DNA from: an uncultured Planctomycetaceae bacterium
GTDB lineage: Bacteria > Planctomycetota > Planctomycetia > Planctomycetales > Planctomycetaceae
Direction: 5' to 3'
Assembly: GCA_903823545.1 (NCBI GenBank)
Contig: CAIJTL010001110.1
Location: forward strand, 1-6,857
Length of the DNA stretch: 6,857 nt
Below, piece after piece: positions 6,161 to 6,857 of the stretch. The notes under the pieces are model-generated. The model was not told where the DNA came from. It saw nothing but the letters and a program-made list of their open reading frames with translations, and ran no database searches. Every line of letters starts with the position of its first letter. Position 1 is the stretch's first letter. The position numbers and the translations under genes are program-made.

Positions 6161-6781
6161 ATGAACCTCAAAAAGACACTTTTGATCGTTGGCGTGGGAG
6201 CCATTTCAGCGGCTGTCGGCGTTGCAATTCCACTCGTCATGAGCGGTGGAACCAAGGTGGCACATGCCGACACTGAGGGTTCGGAGCATGACGACGGTCA
6301 TGGAGATAAGACAGCTGCGAAAGATGATGGTCACGGCAATGCAGACCCACACGCCACGGCTCCAGCTAAGGATGATCATGGCGCGGCGAAAGCTGACGAC
6401 CATGGCAAAGGTGGAGGTGATCATGGCAAAGCGGGTGACCACGGCGCAGCACCTAAGACCGGGCCTCAATACCTTCCTTTTGGTCGTATTGTGGTCAATT
6501 TGAATGAGCCATCACTTACGAAGTATCTCTCAATCGATCTGACGCTGATGGCTGATGCCAAAGACGAATCGACCGTGAAGTCCGCGATGGAAGGACGAAT
6601 GCCGGTCTTGCGAACGTGGCTGACCAGTCACCTCGCAGACAAGACAATGGAAGACGTTCGTGGAAAGGTTGGTATCAACCGCTTACGCCGCGAGATCCAA
6701 GACCAATTTAATCAGCTGATGTTCGACGATGGTCGCGAGCGAATCGGTGATGTGTTGTTTGAAGAATGGCATGTGGAGTAG
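6161..6781 (+). CDS. fliL: Flagellar basal body-associated protein FliL, with His-rich linker
   Basis: FliL is a single-pass inner-membrane protein that surrounds the stator units and supports motor torque. The protein has 206 residues: a short basic N-terminus, a membrane segment at about 7-28 (LLIVGVGAISAAVGVAIPLV), a low-complexity linker at 37-100, and the FliL domain at about 103-206. Domain hallmarks are LPFGRIVVNLNEP, TKYLSIDLTLMA, LRTWLTSHLADKTMEDVRGK, LRREIQDQFNQLM and IGDVLFEEWHVE, matching the family's 'LLs.kt.eel.g.eG...Lr.ei...iN..L....g.I..VyFtefvvq'. The linker holds eight histidines (43, 47, 58, 64, 73, 81, 88, 94), mostly as DDHG/GDHG/DGHG units. ATG 6161 follows AGGG (6150-6153) by seven bases. 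A new gene begins 63 bases downstream, consistent with a fliL-fliM-fliN order. Confidence 0.94.
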   Translation: MNLKKTLLIVGVGAISAAVGVAIPLVMSGGTKVAHADTEGSEHDDGHGDKTAAKDDGHGNADPHATAPAKDDHGAAKADDHGKGGGDHGKAGDHGAAPKTGPQYLPFGRIVVNLNEPSLTKYLSIDLTLMADAKDESTVKSAMEGRMPVLRTWLTSHLADKTMEDVRGKVGINRLRREIQDQFNQLMFDDGRERIGDVLFEEWHVE

Positions 6782-6844
6782 ACCGACGCCGCTTGTCGCA
6801 GCAAAGGATTGTTGCGTGGCGAATCACAAGGAAGTACCGCGTTT

Positions 6845-6857
6845 ATGACACCACAAA
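6845..6857 (+). CDS. Start of a gene cut by the window edge, probably fliM
   Basis: ATG at 6845 begins a frame reading M-T-P-Q before the window ends. A clear Shine-Dalgarno AAGGAAG (6828-6834) lies ten bases upstream. Four codons cannot identify a protein. The suggestion of fliM (C-ring switch protein) comes only from its usual position after fliL. Confidence 0.45.

Noticed and set aside
5878..6273. 131-codon minus-strand frame crossing the IS remnant and the start of fliL
   Set aside because: It overlaps the fliL start antisense, has no Shine-Dalgarno and resembles no protein I know; it is a shadow of the plus-strand frames.
6281..6450. Possible tandem DNA repeat in the fliL linker
   Set aside because: The units are similar at protein level (DHG) but vary in length and codons, so this is a low-complexity peptide and not a true DNA tandem repeat.
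6206..6503. Long frames on both strands overlapping the fliL linker
   Set aside because: They arise from the repetitive GAT/CAT/GGC composition of the His-Asp-Gly linker; the FliL frame is the one with a conserved domain.

Overview
The window is a flagellar gene region from a Gram-negative-type bacterium. The best guess for the organism is a planctomycete, possibly the Rhodopirellula/Pirellulales side. That rests on moderate GC, the split flagellar gene order, the long FliD, the MotE-like gene and an IS1380-type transposase remnant. It is an inference from sequence style, not a database result. Nearly everything readable is export-apparatus, rod, filament or motor-associated flagellar machinery. 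I see no defence system, CRISPR array, tRNA or rRNA.

Left part, plus strand (1-3209): the C-terminal end of a flagellin, a strong intrinsic terminator with a TTCG tetraloop, then fliD (filament cap, an unusually long form) and fliS (flagellin export chaperone). A 53-codon unrecognised ORF (3281-3442) follows fliS and slightly overlaps the end of the opposing operon. Filament subunit, cap and chaperone thus sit together as a late assembly set.

Middle, minus strand (5361 down to 3429): flgB, flgC, fliE and a membrane-anchored coiled-coil protein with a MgtE_N/MotE-like C-terminus, with gaps of 26 to 48 bases. flgB-flgC-fliE encode the proximal rod and its junction to the MS ring. fliF, which often follows fliE, is not there; the MotE-like gene takes that place. 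This operon converges on fliD-fliS.

Right part (5362-6160): an 800-base divergent region with no intact gene. It holds a very good sigma-54-type promoter match (5587-5602, reading rightward), a truncated IS1380-family transposase (recognisable only over about its first 50 residues), and an unidentified open frame whose 3' part looks once-coding and ends 52 bases before fliL.

Far right, plus strand (6161-6857): fliL, with an unusual His/Asp/Gly-rich periplasmic linker, then a Shine-Dalgarno and the first four codons of another gene, by context probably fliM.
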